Positions 16,842-26,579 of a DNA stretch of 64,000 nucleotides are shown here, one piece after another. Under the pieces are notes generated by a model that was not told the DNA's origin, ran no database searches, and was given only the letters and a program-made list of their open reading frames with translations. Position 1 is the stretch's first letter, and each line of letters starts with the position of its first letter. The position numbers and the translations under genes were made by a program. The DNA is from Veillonellaceae bacterium. GTDB taxonomy: Bacteria; Bacillota; Negativicutes; Veillonellales; Veillonellaceae. The stretch covers positions 62,001 through 126,000 of the forward strand of contig CAAFUR010000014.1 in assembly GCA_900766245.1 (NCBI GenBank). Direction: 5' to 3'.

Positions 16842-17984
16842 ATGCTTAAAAGAAAGATAGTTAGATTAAGAGATATTTCTTTTATAAACCAGAGCTCATA
16901 TTCGAAAAGTGATAAGTGGGAATATATAAATTATCTTGATACAGGGAATATCACAGAAAATAAGATTAATGAAATTCAACAAATTAATTTAGAAGTTCAA
17001 AAGTTACCTAGTAGGGCGAAAAGAAAGGTTAAAGAAAATAGTATTATTTATTCAACGGTTAGGCCAAATCAACGACATTATGGGTTGATAAAGAATATGC
17101 CGGAAAACTTTTTAGTTTCTACTGGTTTTGTGGTGATTGACATAGATATTGATAAAGCTATTCCAGATTATATTTTTTATCATTTAACTAAAAGTGATAT
17201 TACAGAACAATTACATGGATTGGCAGAGCAGAGTGTATCTGCTTATCCATCAATAAAAGCATCAGATGTTAGTAATGTTAAAATTGAATTACCAGATATA
17301 AATACTCAAAAGAAGATAGTCTCTATATTGTCTAAAATAGATCAAAAAATTAAAATTAATAATAATATAAACAATAATTTAGAGCAACAAGCAATGGCAA
17401 TATTTAAAGCTTGGTTTATAGATTATGAACCATTCAATGGGACAATACCAGATGACTGGAAAGAATATAAGCTTAGTAACTTTTTGCCTGTAATTACTGG
17501 TAAAAAAAATGCAAATATAGCATCAAATAAGGGGAAGTATCCATTTTTTAGCTGTTCTAAAGAAGTAAGTTGGACAAATGAATATTCTTTCGAGGGGAAT
17601 GCAATATTAGTTGCAGGTAACGGAGACTTTAATGTTAAGTTCTATAATGGCAAATTCGAAGCTTATCAACGCACATATGTATTAATTCCAAACTCTTCTA
17701 GATATACTGCATGGCTATATTATGCAGTAAAATATAACTTAAATAAAATTACATCAGTAGCCCGTGGTTCAGTTATAAAATTTATTACAAAATCCAATCT
17801 TGAAGACTTTTATTTTTATGCTCCTGAACAATTAGATGACTTTAAAATTATTGACTATTTTGATGCAATTAATTACAGTATTGCTACTAATACAATAGAA
17901 AATAGTAAGCTTTTACAACTTAGAGATGCTCTTTTACCAAAACTTCTATCTGGCGAACTAGCCGTTTCTAATATCGATATTTAA
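16842..17984 (+). CDS. hsdS: type I restriction-modification specificity subunit, complete
   Basis: A 380-residue HsdS that sets the DNA target for methylation and cleavage. It has two target recognition domains (about 5-155 and 205-350) separated by the conserved helix KIKINNNINNNLEQQAMAIF and closed by a second helix ending LLPKLLSGELAVSNIDI. Recombination site 3 (17369-17382) lies in the central helix, and site 4 lies just after the stop codon, so the second half can be exchanged. Neither TRD is obviously the same as those of the first locus, so four half-pairings would give up to four specificities. A 16-base gap to the recombinase and a weak AGAGG site suggest co-transcription. Confidence 0.9.
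   Translation: MLKRKIVRLRDISFINQSSYSKSDKWEYINYLDTGNITENKINEIQQINLEVQKLPSRAKRKVKENSIIYSTVRPNQRHYGLIKNMPENFLVSTGFVVIDIDIDKAIPDYIFYHLTKSDITEQLHGLAEQSVSAYPSIKASDVSNVKIELPDINTQKKIVSILSKIDQKIKINNNINNNLEQQAMAIFKAWFIDYEPFNGTIPDDWKEYKLSNFLPVITGKKNANIASNKGKYPFFSCSKEVSWTNEYSFEGNAILVAGNGDFNVKFYNGKFEAYQRTYVLIPNSSRYTAWLYYAVKYNLNKITSVARGSVIKFITKSNLEDFYFYAPEQLDDFKIIDYFDAINYSIATNTIENSKLLQLRDALLPKLLSGELAVSNIDI
17369..17382 (+). repeat. hsdS recombination site 3
   Basis: AAACAATAATTTAG within the central helix codons of the complete hsdS, followed by AGCAACAAGC as at site 2 read on the minus strand. Confidence 0.8.
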
Positions 17985-17988
17985 GCCA

Positions 17989-18002
17989 CTAAATTATTGT
18001 TT
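17989..18002 (-). repeat. hsdS recombination site 4
   Basis: Inverse complement of AAACAATAATTTAG, five bases after the hsdS stop codon. Read on the minus strand the following bases TGGCTTAAAT match those after site 1. Confidence 0.8.
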
Positions 18003-18075
18003 ATCCAATCTATATATTATTGTTACTTTGTAAATTATTTGCATAAAAGTGTGATGCTCGTAAGGAGGGAGATAT

Positions 18076-21000
18076 ATGGTAGAGAGATTTAATGAATCAA
18101 ATTATGAAAATGGAATTGTAGAGCTATTTGTTGAGGAATTAGGATATACTGCTGCGCTTGATTCTGAGTTACAACAAGAGATAACTAATCCGTTTTTAGA
18201 GGATGAAATAGAAAATTTATATTCTATTAACTTTGCTTTACCAAAGGAAGCCGTTTATAAGGCAATTCAAAAGATACGATTCTTAGAGAACGGAACATTA
18301 GAGCAACGGAATGCACTATTTACAGATTATTTACAAAATGGTGTGCCTGTATCTTATAGAGACCAAGAAAGTGGATATCATGAAGATCGTAATGTAATTG
18401 TAAAATTAATTGATTATGATAAGGTTGAGGCTAACTCTTTTTATATCGTACAACAATTTCATATTAAGGAATATGAAGCACAAGGTGTAAAAGGCCATAA
18501 AAGGCCAGATATCGTTTTATTTATTAATGGGTTACCACTTGTTGTTATGGAATTAAAATCTCCATACAGAGAGCTCCAAGATGAGGATGATCCATATAAA
18601 CAAATTCGTAATGCTATAAAAGCTTTACCAACTTTTTTTTCGTATAATGCGATTTGTGTGATTAGTGACCAGTTAACCAATCGAGCTGGTACGATTACAT
18701 CTTCTTTTGATCGTTTTATGGAATGGAAAAGTAAGGATGGCACACAAGAAGATACTCGAATTGCTGGATATAATACTTTTTTTGAAGGAATTTTCGAGAA
18801 AAGCCGTTTGTTAGATATCTTAAAAAACTTCATATGTTATGTAAATGAAGGTAGTAAAATATTTAAAATTATGGCGGCCTATCATCAATATTTTGCCGTT
18901 AATAAAGCCATTATTTCTACTAAAAAAGCAAGTGTTACAGATGGTAAAGGTGGAGTATTTTGGCATACACAAGGTAGTGGAAAGTCTCTATCTATGGTTT
19001 TTTATGCTCAACTTTTACAAAAAGCATTACAGAGTCCTACTATTGTAGTGGTAACAGATCGTAATGATTTAGATGACCAACTCTTTGCTCAGTTCTCTAA
19101 ATGTCGTAAGTTTTTACGACAAACACCGATTCAAGCTGAAAGTAGATTGCATTTAGTAGAGCTTTTAGAAAATCGCAAAGTGAATGGTATCATTTTTACT
19201 ACGATGCAAAAATTTGAAGAATCGGATGGACCACTTAATACGCGAAATAATATTATCGTCATAGCTGATGAAGCACATCGAGGACAATATGGTCTAGTAG
19301 AGAAGGTTGATGAACAAGGGAATATTAAACGCGGTATTGCTCGAATGATTAGAGATGCATTACCAAATGCTACTTATATAGGATTTACGGGGACGCCTAT
19401 TTCGCATGAAGACAGGAGTACACGTGAGGTATTTGGGGATTATATTGATATCTATGATATGACGCAATCTGTTAAAGATGATGCGACGCGTCCAGTATAT
19501 TATGAAAGTCGTGTTATCAAGCTTAACTTAGATCAAGATATATTAAGTTTAATTGATGCAGAATATGACATTCTGGCTACCAAAGCTGAAGAACAAGCTG
19601 TAGAAAAAAGTAAGCGTAAACTAAGTACGTTAGAGGCTGTTCTCGGACATGACAATACGATAGAATCGTTAGTTGAGGATATTATTAATCATTATGAGCG
19701 TGAACGAGAGCGATTACTAACAGGAAAGGCTATGATTGTAGCAAACTCTAGACCAATTGCGATGAAAATTTACCATAAGATACTAGAAAAGAGACCGGAT
19801 TGGCAAGAGAAGGTGGCTGTGGTCATGACTGGTAGCAATTCTGACCCTGAGGAATGGCAATCTATTATTGGTAACAAGGCGCATAAGGTTGAGTTAGCAA
19901 ATAGCTTTAAAGATAACAGTTCGCCTTTAAAGATAGCAATTGTCGTTGATATGTGGCTAACAGGTTTTGATGTGCCATCACTTGCTACAATGTACATTTA
20001 TAAACAAATGAAGGGTCATAACTTGATGCAGGCTATTGCTAGAGTTAATAGAGTATTTGAGGGGAAGTCTGGAGGCTTAATCGTTGATTACGTAGGAATT
20101 GCTAGAGCTCTTAAACAAGCTATGAATGACTATACAAAACGAGATCAGGATAATTATGGAGACATGGATATTGCTAAAACCGCATATCCTAAATTCCAGG
20201 AAAAGCTTTCTGTATGTCGTGACTTATTTCATGGGTTTGACTATAGTATCTTCTTTAATGGGTCGGCTAAAGAGAGATCTTTTGTTATTACAGAAGGTCT
20301 AAACTTTATGCTAGATACTACAAGAGAAGAAACAAGTAATATTTATCTGCAAGAAGCTCTAGTATTACATAAATCATTATCTCTATGCTCGTCGTTAGCT
20401 CAAGAAGAGGAGCGAATTGAGGCAGCATACTTTGAAGCAGTTCGTGTGTTGATTGAACGCTTTCGTGATAAAGGGGGTAATAAAATTCCTTTTGTAGAGA
20501 TTAACAAGCGAATTAATGAGCTATTAAAGCATAGCATTCAGAGTCAGGGTGTGGTGGCTTTATTTACAGACTTGGAAGAAAAGGTATCTTTATTTGACCC
20601 AGAATTCTTAGCTGATGTGGCAGCTATGAAGCAAAAGAACTTGGCTATTGAAATGTTAAAACGATTAATAGGGGAACAAATTAGTGTTCATAGATGTCAA
20701 AATCTTATTAAAGCTGAAAAGTTTAGTGAATTAATGAATGGATCCTTGAAACGTTATATTAATGGGCTAATTTCAAATGAAGAAGTAATTGCAGAACTAT
20801 TAGAATTAGCTAAGCAAATTGCTGAGGCAAAAAAGATGGGTGAGGAATTAGGATTAACTGCAGATGAATTAGCCTTTTATGATGCGTTGACACAACCACA
20901 AGCAGTTAAAGATTTTTATACCCATGATGCTTTAATTAATATTACTAAAGAACTAGTTGATATGTTACGTAAAAATCGTACAGTGGATTGGCGATTGAGA

Positions 21001-21219
21001 GAAAGTGCACAGGCAAAAATGCGCCGAATGGTTAAAAAATTATTACGGAAACATAGGTATCCACCTAATGAAACAGATGGTGCCCTAGAAGGTGTGATGC
21101 GACAATGTGAACTTTGGGCTGATAATACAGACTATAATCATCAAGAAACAATTCTCTATAATGATTTTGCCAACATTGATAAGACTCAAGTTGCAGAAGG
21201 TGGTAATTTTAAGAGATAA
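18076..21219 (+). CDS. hsdR: type I restriction enzyme endonuclease/translocase subunit
   Basis: The 1047-residue motor and nuclease subunit of the type I system; it cuts DNA far from unmethylated target sites after ATP-driven translocation. The N-terminal PD-(D/E)xK nuclease has D145 and the E159-L-K161 triad in VVMELKSP. The superfamily 2 helicase part follows, with Walker A QGSGKS around K303, DEAH at 398-401 and GFTGTP after it; the C-terminal helical region (about 750-1047) contacts HsdM. All core motifs are intact, so restriction should work when a full HsdS is made. GGAGGGAG precedes ATG 18076. It is the last gene of the island and ends before the hairpin at 21253-21290. Confidence 0.95.
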   Translation: MVERFNESNYENGIVELFVEELGYTAALDSELQQEITNPFLEDEIENLYSINFALPKEAVYKAIQKIRFLENGTLEQRNALFTDYLQNGVPVSYRDQESGYHEDRNVIVKLIDYDKVEANSFYIVQQFHIKEYEAQGVKGHKRPDIVLFINGLPLVVMELKSPYRELQDEDDPYKQIRNAIKALPTFFSYNAICVISDQLTNRAGTITSSFDRFMEWKSKDGTQEDTRIAGYNTFFEGIFEKSRLLDILKNFICYVNEGSKIFKIMAAYHQYFAVNKAIISTKKASVTDGKGGVFWHTQGSGKSLSMVFYAQLLQKALQSPTIVVVTDRNDLDDQLFAQFSKCRKFLRQTPIQAESRLHLVELLENRKVNGIIFTTMQKFEESDGPLNTRNNIIVIADEAHRGQYGLVEKVDEQGNIKRGIARMIRDALPNATYIGFTGTPISHEDRSTREVFGDYIDIYDMTQSVKDDATRPVYYESRVIKLNLDQDILSLIDAEYDILATKAEEQAVEKSKRKLSTLEAVLGHDNTIESLVEDIINHYERERERLLTGKAMIVANSRPIAMKIYHKILEKRPDWQEKVAVVMTGSNSDPEEWQSIIGNKAHKVELANSFKDNSSPLKIAIVVDMWLTGFDVPSLATMYIYKQMKGHNLMQAIARVNRVFEGKSGGLIVDYVGIARALKQAMNDYTKRDQDNYGDMDIAKTAYPKFQEKLSVCRDLFHGFDYSIFFNGSAKERSFVITEGLNFMLDTTREETSNIYLQEALVLHKSLSLCSSLAQEEERIEAAYFEAVRVLIERFRDKGGNKIPFVEINKRINELLKHSIQSQGVVALFTDLEEKVSLFDPEFLADVAAMKQKNLAIEMLKRLIGEQISVHRCQNLIKAEKFSELMNGSLKRYINGLISNEEVIAELLELAKQIAEAKKMGEELGLTADELAFYDALTQPQAVKDFYTHDALINITKELVDMLRKNRTVDWRLRESAQAKMRRMVKKLLRKHRYPPNETDGALEGVMRQCELWADNTDYNHQETILYNDFANIDKTQVAEGGNFKR

Positions 21220-21252
21220 TAAGTTGATCATTATATATTGTTTGGTTGTAGT

Positions 21253-21290
21253 AAGAATACCTAACCTATCTAGTAGGCTAGGTATTCTTT
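21253..21290 (+). terminator. terminator after hsdR
   Basis: AAGAATACCTA pairs with TAGGTATTCTT and is followed by Ts. It marks the right end of the restriction operon. Confidence 0.75.
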
Positions 21291-21567
21291 CATTAGTAAA
21301 GGAAATGATTGTATTAGTATTGCAATCGGCAAATAAGTGAGCTCCTAACAATATCATGAATCATTTGCTAGTAGTATATTTTAACGTACTGTGTTAGTAT
21401 GGATTATAGAAGGTTCGCCGAACTATCTGCATATAATGTAGATTTATTTGGTGTATAGATGCTAGTACATCAAAGATAAAGTTTAGAAAATAAATGGGAG
21501 GAGACCGTAAGATATTTAGAAGTTAGCATATCAAATTTGAGTGAGTAAAGCAGAATGGAGGGATTGT
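21291..21567. other. intergenic region after the restriction island
   Basis: About 280 bases with no gene seen. It contains a small GTTCGCCGAAC dyad near 21412 and an isolated GGGAGGAG near 21495 that is not followed by a usable reading frame. No attachment-site-like repeat was noticed at this boundary. Confidence 0.35.
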
Positions 21568-22077
21568 ATGACAGAACTACACATGTATTTAGCATATTTG
21601 ACAGCGTGGACCATATATCAATTATGGTCCATTCATAGATGGATGAAATCGGAGTCAAAAGAGGAAAAAGCTGAGAATGCTGGTCATGCATTGCAAGAAA
21701 TTTTAAACTTTGTATCTCCTAAAGCAGTAGCGGGATTAGCCATGAGTGGAATCGTTTTTACCGGTGCTGCAGATGTGTTGGGTATTTTGCTAGTGAAAGG
21801 CTTCATACGTGAGCCTCAATGGTTAGATACTTTGTTACTAGGTCTCGTTTGTGTCAGTATTATAGTGGGAATTCGAGCTGCTATTGAGGCGTATCGCATT
21901 GTTCTAAGTGCGTCTAATTCTCGTCAACCAGATCTTTTTTTGGTTCGCCATGAAAGACTCTTTAAAAAGGGGCGTATGAACCTAGAGGTTGTAGTGAACC
22001 GGGTATTAAATGCACTATACGCGGGATTTGCTATCTATACGATGGTTATACTTTTACAATTGTTACATATTTTATAA
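21568..22077 (+). CDS. hypothetical integral membrane protein
   Basis: A 169-residue protein that I do not recognise. Hydrophobic segments lie at about 4-20, 48-70, 78-100 and 147-168, suggesting three or four membrane passes. A charged loop with KSESKEEKAE follows the first. No catalytic motif is visible. ATG 21568 is preceded by TGGAGGGA; a longer frame from a GTG at 21541 lacks a site. It lies alone between the restriction island and a methyltransferase gene on the same strand. Confidence 0.7.
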   Translation: MTELHMYLAYLTAWTIYQLWSIHRWMKSESKEEKAENAGHALQEILNFVSPKAVAGLAMSGIVFTGAADVLGILLVKGFIREPQWLDTLLLGLVCVSIIVGIRAAIEAYRIVLSASNSRQPDLFLVRHERLFKKGRMNLEVVVNRVLNALYAGFAIYTMVILLQLLHIL

Positions 22078-22220
22078 TCAAATCGTATACTATATGTCTA
22101 TAGAATATTAGCAAAAGTTGTGGTAGTCTGTTATAATTAATTACATTGAATATAGTAAGAATGATAGCAGTAAATATACCAACCTTGGATGATGAATCAT
22201 CAGTAAGAAAGGCATTGATA

Positions 22221-23792
22221 ATGAACGTAAACGAAAAAACATCAGTTGCAAAAGATGCAAGCGATGTTATCGAATCCTTAAAAAACTCGTATAACGAATT
22301 AGTATACCCTTCTAAATCCTTCGGAGTAACATCTGTTAACAGTTTGGAAGCAAAGGCGAAGTTATGGGGCTTAAATCCCGTACCAGCAAAAGAGGCTCGT
22401 GTCTTAGAACTAGGCTGTTCTATGGGAGGTAACATCATCGGGCAAGCCGTGTATCATCCAGAGGCGTCTTATGTAGGGGTTGACCTCAGCGGATCTCAAA
22501 TTGAAATCGGCAATGAAATCATTGAGGCCATTGAATTTAACAATGTAAAATTAGTAGAACAAGATATTCTGAAAATTGATAAAGACTTCGGAATATTTGA
22601 TTATATTATCGTTCATGGAATTTGGTCTTGGGTGCCAGATGTGGTAAAAGATAAAATTTTAGAAATCTGTAATGTAAACTTGTCCGAACGTGGGGTAGCC
22701 TACATTTCTTATAATGTATACCCAGGTTGGCATCGATTGAATCAAGTTCGTGAAATGATGATGTTTGCCACACAAAATGATCAAGGTATGGATTTATTAG
22801 AACGTACAGAAAAAGGAATTTCCTTTGTATATCATATGAATGAGCTTATTAAAGAGTCTAAAGATATTGTTCCTACCTTGGAGTGGAAAACAAATAGCTT
22901 TGATTCAGCATTGGAACATAAAACCTACTATATTGCTCATGAATATTTAGAACCTATCAATGATCCGGTATATGTGAGTGATTTCATTAAGAGAGCTAAA
23001 AACTATAACATGGTATATGTAGCGGATACAGATTTCCAATTGTCTGCGATTACTTGGATGAAACAAGAACGCAGGAAATTAATTGATACAATATCAGGCG
23101 GAGATTGGAATACAAAAGAACAAATTCTAGATTTTTATTATGATACACAATTCCGTCGTTCCCTATTATGCCATGAGTCACAAGCTCATTTACTACGTCA
23201 TAATGAAGAGTTTTTAATTGAAACTTTAGATTCTTTGTATTTTGGTATGGTTAATAAAGGTAAAGAGTTGAAGGATGCTGACAATGCTATAGAGCAAGCT
23301 ATTGTAAACCAATGCCGAAAAGGAGAATTCTTTAATGTCGCAGATTATAAAGTAGAACTGGAACGATTGCAGAATGGTGCAGAATACAATGAAATAGAAT
23401 TATACAGTATGCTCATTCGTTTCTTGTTATGTGGATTCATTGTACCTGTGACGGAGAAAAAAGAAATTACTACATTTCAAGAAGGTGTGTCTACAGTGCC
23501 TAAAGAGATGGCTAAGTATGTACAAACTGTTGTGGATCGTGGAGGGCATAAGTTCATCAACATCTCTGATTTGTACAATGATAGCATTACAGGATTTAAC
23601 TCGGCTCATGTGCTCATGATGAAAGAGTTAGAAACGCCAAAAACATTGGAAGAACTTTACAAAGTGGCGGATGAAATTCTGAAAGTAGATGAAACGAAAC
23701 CATCTGGTGAAGTGGCACCATTAAAGGGTCGTACTGTGGTAGATAGTACATTAGATGATTTAGGTAAACTTGGGTTCTTACGTAATCACTAA
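22221..23792 (+). CDS. class I SAM-dependent methyltransferase with regulatory domain
   Basis: A protein of about 523 residues. The N-terminal third is a Rossmann methyltransferase with motif I LELGCSMGGN, the acidic YVGVDLSG strand end and HGIWSWVPD further on. The middle part (about 215-300) resembles the methyltransferase regulatory domain found in this protein family (PF10119 type), and the C-terminal part is a predicted helical and winged region of unknown role. The substrate is unknown; relatives are often near surface-polysaccharide or protein-methylation genes. The start is uncertain: ATG 22221 gives MNVNEKTS and has only a weak AGAAAGG site, and the frame stays open upstream to a TTG at 22146. 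Confidence 0.8.
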   Translation: MNVNEKTSVAKDASDVIESLKNSYNELVYPSKSFGVTSVNSLEAKAKLWGLNPVPAKEARVLELGCSMGGNIIGQAVYHPEASYVGVDLSGSQIEIGNEIIEAIEFNNVKLVEQDILKIDKDFGIFDYIIVHGIWSWVPDVVKDKILEICNVNLSERGVAYISYNVYPGWHRLNQVREMMMFATQNDQGMDLLERTEKGISFVYHMNELIKESKDIVPTLEWKTNSFDSALEHKTYYIAHEYLEPINDPVYVSDFIKRAKNYNMVYVADTDFQLSAITWMKQERRKLIDTISGGDWNTKEQILDFYYDTQFRRSLLCHESQAHLLRHNEEFLIETLDSLYFGMVNKGKELKDADNAIEQAIVNQCRKGEFFNVADYKVELERLQNGAEYNEIELYSMLIRFLLCGFIVPVTEKKEITTFQEGVSTVPKEMAKYVQTVVDRGGHKFINISDLYNDSITGFNSAHVLMMKELETPKTLEELYKVADEILKVDETKPSGEVAPLKGRTVVDSTLDDLGKLGFLRNH

Positions 23793-23845
23793 TCATATCT
23801 GCTGACATCCTAGGTGGTGTACATAGTAACTTACTTATGAAATAA

Positions 23846-23894
23846 GAGCTGTATTTGCATGTGTAGATAACATGTGAGTACAGCTCTTTTGTTG
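23846..23894 (+). terminator. terminator after the methyltransferase gene
   Basis: GAGCTGTA pairs with TACAGCTC, with inner CATGTG pairing, followed by TTTTG. Confidence 0.75.
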
Positions 23895-23948
23895 TATTAG
23901 GGAATGCACAAACTGGGAGTTCATCCATACTGATGTGCATATAACAGA

Positions 23949-23975
23949 GGGGAGTCGCATAGCGACTCCCCCTTG
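23949..23975 (-). terminator. hairpin after pepD
   Basis: GGGGAGTCGC and GCGACTCCCC form a perfect 10-bp stem with a three-base loop, 10 bases after the minus-strand pepD stop. The T content after it on the minus strand is low, so termination strength is uncertain. Confidence 0.5.
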
Positions 23976-23984
23976 TTGATCGTG

Positions 23985-25430
23985 TTATTGTAATTTTTCT
24001 AATAAGGTTAATAGGAATTTGGACACTGTATCTACTGCTGGCAAGTGTAACCGTTCTTTTGGTGTATGAGCGCCTAAGATAGTAGGACCAAAGCTAATCA
24101 TTTGTGTATTTGGTAATTGTGCTTTTAATAAGCCACATTCAAGTCCTGCATGCACAGCTGTTACATGAGGTTCTACACCGATTACCTCTTTGTATAGAGC
24201 GATCGCTTGCTCTTCTAAACGGCTACCGCGTTCGTATTCCCAAGCTGGGTAACGACCTTGCTCGGAAGCGGTGAAGCCATGTACTTTTGCCAATGTCATG
24301 ATGCGGTCACGTAGGTAAGCTAGTTGACTCATAGTCAAGCTGCGTACGGAGATAAGAATATCTAATTGTGTGTCATTATCTTCGACGATAGCGATATTGT
24401 TGCTGGTATCTACTAAGCCCTCTAACTTTTTACTCATACCAAATACACCATGAGGTGCTAAGTATAAGAATTGCAAGAAGGTGTGTGCTTGTGCATCGCT
24501 ATAGATCGTAGCAGGTGTGTCACAAGGAGTGACTTTCACTTGTAGATTTGGATCTTGTGGAGATAATTCGTGACGAATGATCTCAGCGTTGCCTTGAATA
24601 TGAGCTTGTAATGCGTCTGCATCAGAAGGTTGGCAAAGAATCGTTGCCTCCGCAAAGCGAGGAATCGCATTATGCTTAGAACCACCTGTAAAATGGCTTA
24701 AAGAAATAGGGAATTCTTGTTGTGCTTCCACTAATAAGCGAGCTAGGATTGTCACAGCATTACCAAGTTGCTCGCCAATTTCGATGCCAGAGTGACCACC
24801 ATGGAGTCCATCTACCGAGACTTTCAAAGCAGTTAATCCAGCTGGTGTTGGTACAGCGTTCGTTGGTAAGGTAAGGTCCAAACGACAGCCCCCAGCACAG
24901 GCTACAATAAATTCATGTTCTTGTTCTGTATCGATATTGAGTAAATATTGTCCGTGTAGGCGGTCACCTTTCACAGCCATAGCCCCATTCATGCCTGTTT
25001 CTTCATTAGTAGTAAATAGACATTCTAAGGGACCATGAGGGATGGTAGGATCATCTAGCACGGCCAGTGCCATCGCTACAGCGATGCCATTATCGGCACC
25101 TAGAGTAGTTTCGTTGGCATGTAACCATTCACCTTCTTCAATCAGCTCGATAGGGTCCTTGGAAAAATCGTGAGTGGATGTGTCAGATTTTTCTGCCACC
25201 ATATCGATATGACCTTGTAAAATGATAGATGGATGATTTTCATAGCCAGCAGTTGCAGTAGCGCGAATGATTACGTTTAATTCTTCGTCTTGTTCTGCTT
25301 CTAAACCTCTATCTTTGGCAAATTGCATTAGAAAATCGCTAATACCCTTCTCATTGCCAGATTCACGAGGGATTTGACTGATTTCACGGAACCAGTGTAA
25401 TACATTAGTTGTATAGTTAGTATGTGTCAT
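23985..25430 (-). CDS. pepD: aminoacyl-histidine dipeptidase (peptidase D)
   Basis: An M20-family metallopeptidase of 481 residues that hydrolyses Xaa-His and other dipeptides in the cytoplasm. The metal-binding and catalytic motifs are in order: LQGHIDMV, GADNGIA, TNEETG with the catalytic glutamates, NIDTE, and a final histidine in LGAHTPKERL. The central part (about 185-390) holds the dimerisation or lid insertion that makes PepD longer than other M20 enzymes. AAAGGAT precedes the start. It converges with the methyltransferase gene and is transcribed away from the asparaginase gene. Confidence 0.93.
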   Translation of the reverse strand: MTHTNYTTNVLHWFREISQIPRESGNEKGISDFLMQFAKDRGLEAEQDEELNVIIRATATAGYENHPSIILQGHIDMVAEKSDTSTHDFSKDPIELIEEGEWLHANETTLGADNGIAVAMALAVLDDPTIPHGPLECLFTTNEETGMNGAMAVKGDRLHGQYLLNIDTEQEHEFIVACAGGCRLDLTLPTNAVPTPAGLTALKVSVDGLHGGHSGIEIGEQLGNAVTILARLLVEAQQEFPISLSHFTGGSKHNAIPRFAEATILCQPSDADALQAHIQGNAEIIRHELSPQDPNLQVKVTPCDTPATIYSDAQAHTFLQFLYLAPHGVFGMSKKLEGLVDTSNNIAIVEDNDTQLDILISVRSLTMSQLAYLRDRIMTLAKVHGFTASEQGRYPAWEYERGSRLEEQAIALYKEVIGVEPHVTAVHAGLECGLLKAQLPNTQMISFGPTILGAHTPKERLHLPAVDTVSKFLLTLLEKLQ

Positions 25431-25597
25431 AATAAATCCTTTCTTAGGATGGATGAAATATTCAATAAAATAACTATACTCTATTAGCCGTAAGGGGTCA
25501 ATATAAGAATAAACGATTCTTTTATGATGAAAGTTTATGTCAATGGTATGCCAAGGAATGCTATAATAAGAATAGTGATTTCAAAGGAGGTTATCAC

Positions 25598-26575
25598 ATG
25601 AAGGATACAAAGATTATGATTATAGGCACAGGAGGTACCATTGCAGGTACAGGAAATGGGTCTAGTGCATTAACGGAATATAGAGCTGGATCGATTGGTA
25701 TAGATGATTTGATGCAGGCTGTGCCAACCTTGAATGAGTATGGTCCTTTTGAAAGTGTGCAATTCTCTAATATAGATAGTTCTGAAATGAGCCCTTATCG
25801 TTGGGTACGGTTAGCACTACTTGTGAATGAAGTGGCTGAGCGAGATGATATAGGTGGTATTGTTATTACCCACGGTACAGATACGATGGAGGAAACTGCG
25901 TATTTCTTGCAATTGACAGTACATACGAAGAAACCGGTTATGATGACTGGTTCCATGCGTCCTGCAACAGCACTCAGTGCTGATGGTCCGGTGAATTTGC
26001 TGCAAGCAGTGCAAGTGGCGCGCAGTGAAAGTGCTATCCATCAAGGTGTTCTTGTAGTGATGAATGGATACATTGATAGCGCTAGAGAAGTGGCAAAGCT
26101 ACACACTACCGATGTGGCTACCTTTGGAAATGCCCAATTAGGCCATATGGGGTGTATACAAAATGGAAAGGCTTATTTTTACTATACTCCGTGTCGTAAG
26201 CATACAAGTGACAGCGAATTTATTTTGCGTGAAGAAGTGGAATTGCCATCGGTAGGGATTGTGAATCTCTATGGAGGTATGGATACAGAAATACTAACTA
26301 TGGTAGCAAGTCGCTCACAAGGGTTAATTGTGGGTGGTTTTGGGCATGGCACATTGCCACAGGCTGTACGAGATACGCTCAAAAAAATTACCATTCCCAA
26401 AGTACGATCATCTCGCATTGGAAATGGTATTGTGTCCAGTAATTCATCAGATGTAAAAGAGGGATTTATCGTTAGCGATTCCTTGTCACCTGTGAAAGCT
26501 AGAATACTTTTAATGTTGGCGTTACAACAAGAACGAAGTCGAGAAGAGCTAGAACGGATATTTGCTACCTATTAG
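25598..26575 (+). CDS. L-asparaginase
   Basis: Hydrolyses asparagine to aspartate and ammonia. The 325-residue protein carries the first catalytic threonine motif TGGTIAGT near the N-terminus and the second, HGTDTMEETA, near residue 90. No signal peptide is evident, so a cytoplasmic enzyme is likely. The length and motifs fit the type I/II bacterial asparaginase family; which subtype cannot be settled by eye. AAAGGAGG precedes ATG 25598. Aspartate can feed the C4-dicarboxylate pool used elsewhere in this genome for succinate and propionate production. It converges with the cbiZ-like gene five bases downstream. Confidence 0.92.
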   Translation: MKDTKIMIIGTGGTIAGTGNGSSALTEYRAGSIGIDDLMQAVPTLNEYGPFESVQFSNIDSSEMSPYRWVRLALLVNEVAERDDIGGIVITHGTDTMEETAYFLQLTVHTKKPVMMTGSMRPATALSADGPVNLLQAVQVARSESAIHQGVLVVMNGYIDSAREVAKLHTTDVATFGNAQLGHMGCIQNGKAYFYYTPCRKHTSDSEFILREEVELPSVGIVNLYGGMDTEILTMVASRSQGLIVGGFGHGTLPQAVRDTLKKITIPKVRSSRIGNGIVSSNSSDVKEGFIVSDSLSPVKARILLMLALQQERSREELERIFATY

Positions 26576-26579
26576 TTCC

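Larger units (their letters stand above)
17369..18002. other. invertible hsdS cassette 2 (ON orientation)
   Basis: A 634-bp segment bounded by sites 3 and 4. Here the second TRD half is joined in frame to an upstream first half, giving a full hsdS. Flipping it would end the first half shortly after the site, the state seen at cassette 1. Confidence 0.75.

Noticed and set aside
10166..21290. Prophage or integrative element spanning the restriction island
   Set aside because: The tyrosine recombinase suggested integration, but I saw no attachment-site repeats at the edges, no tRNA gene and no phage or conjugation genes. The recombination sites lie within hsdS, which fits local inversion better.
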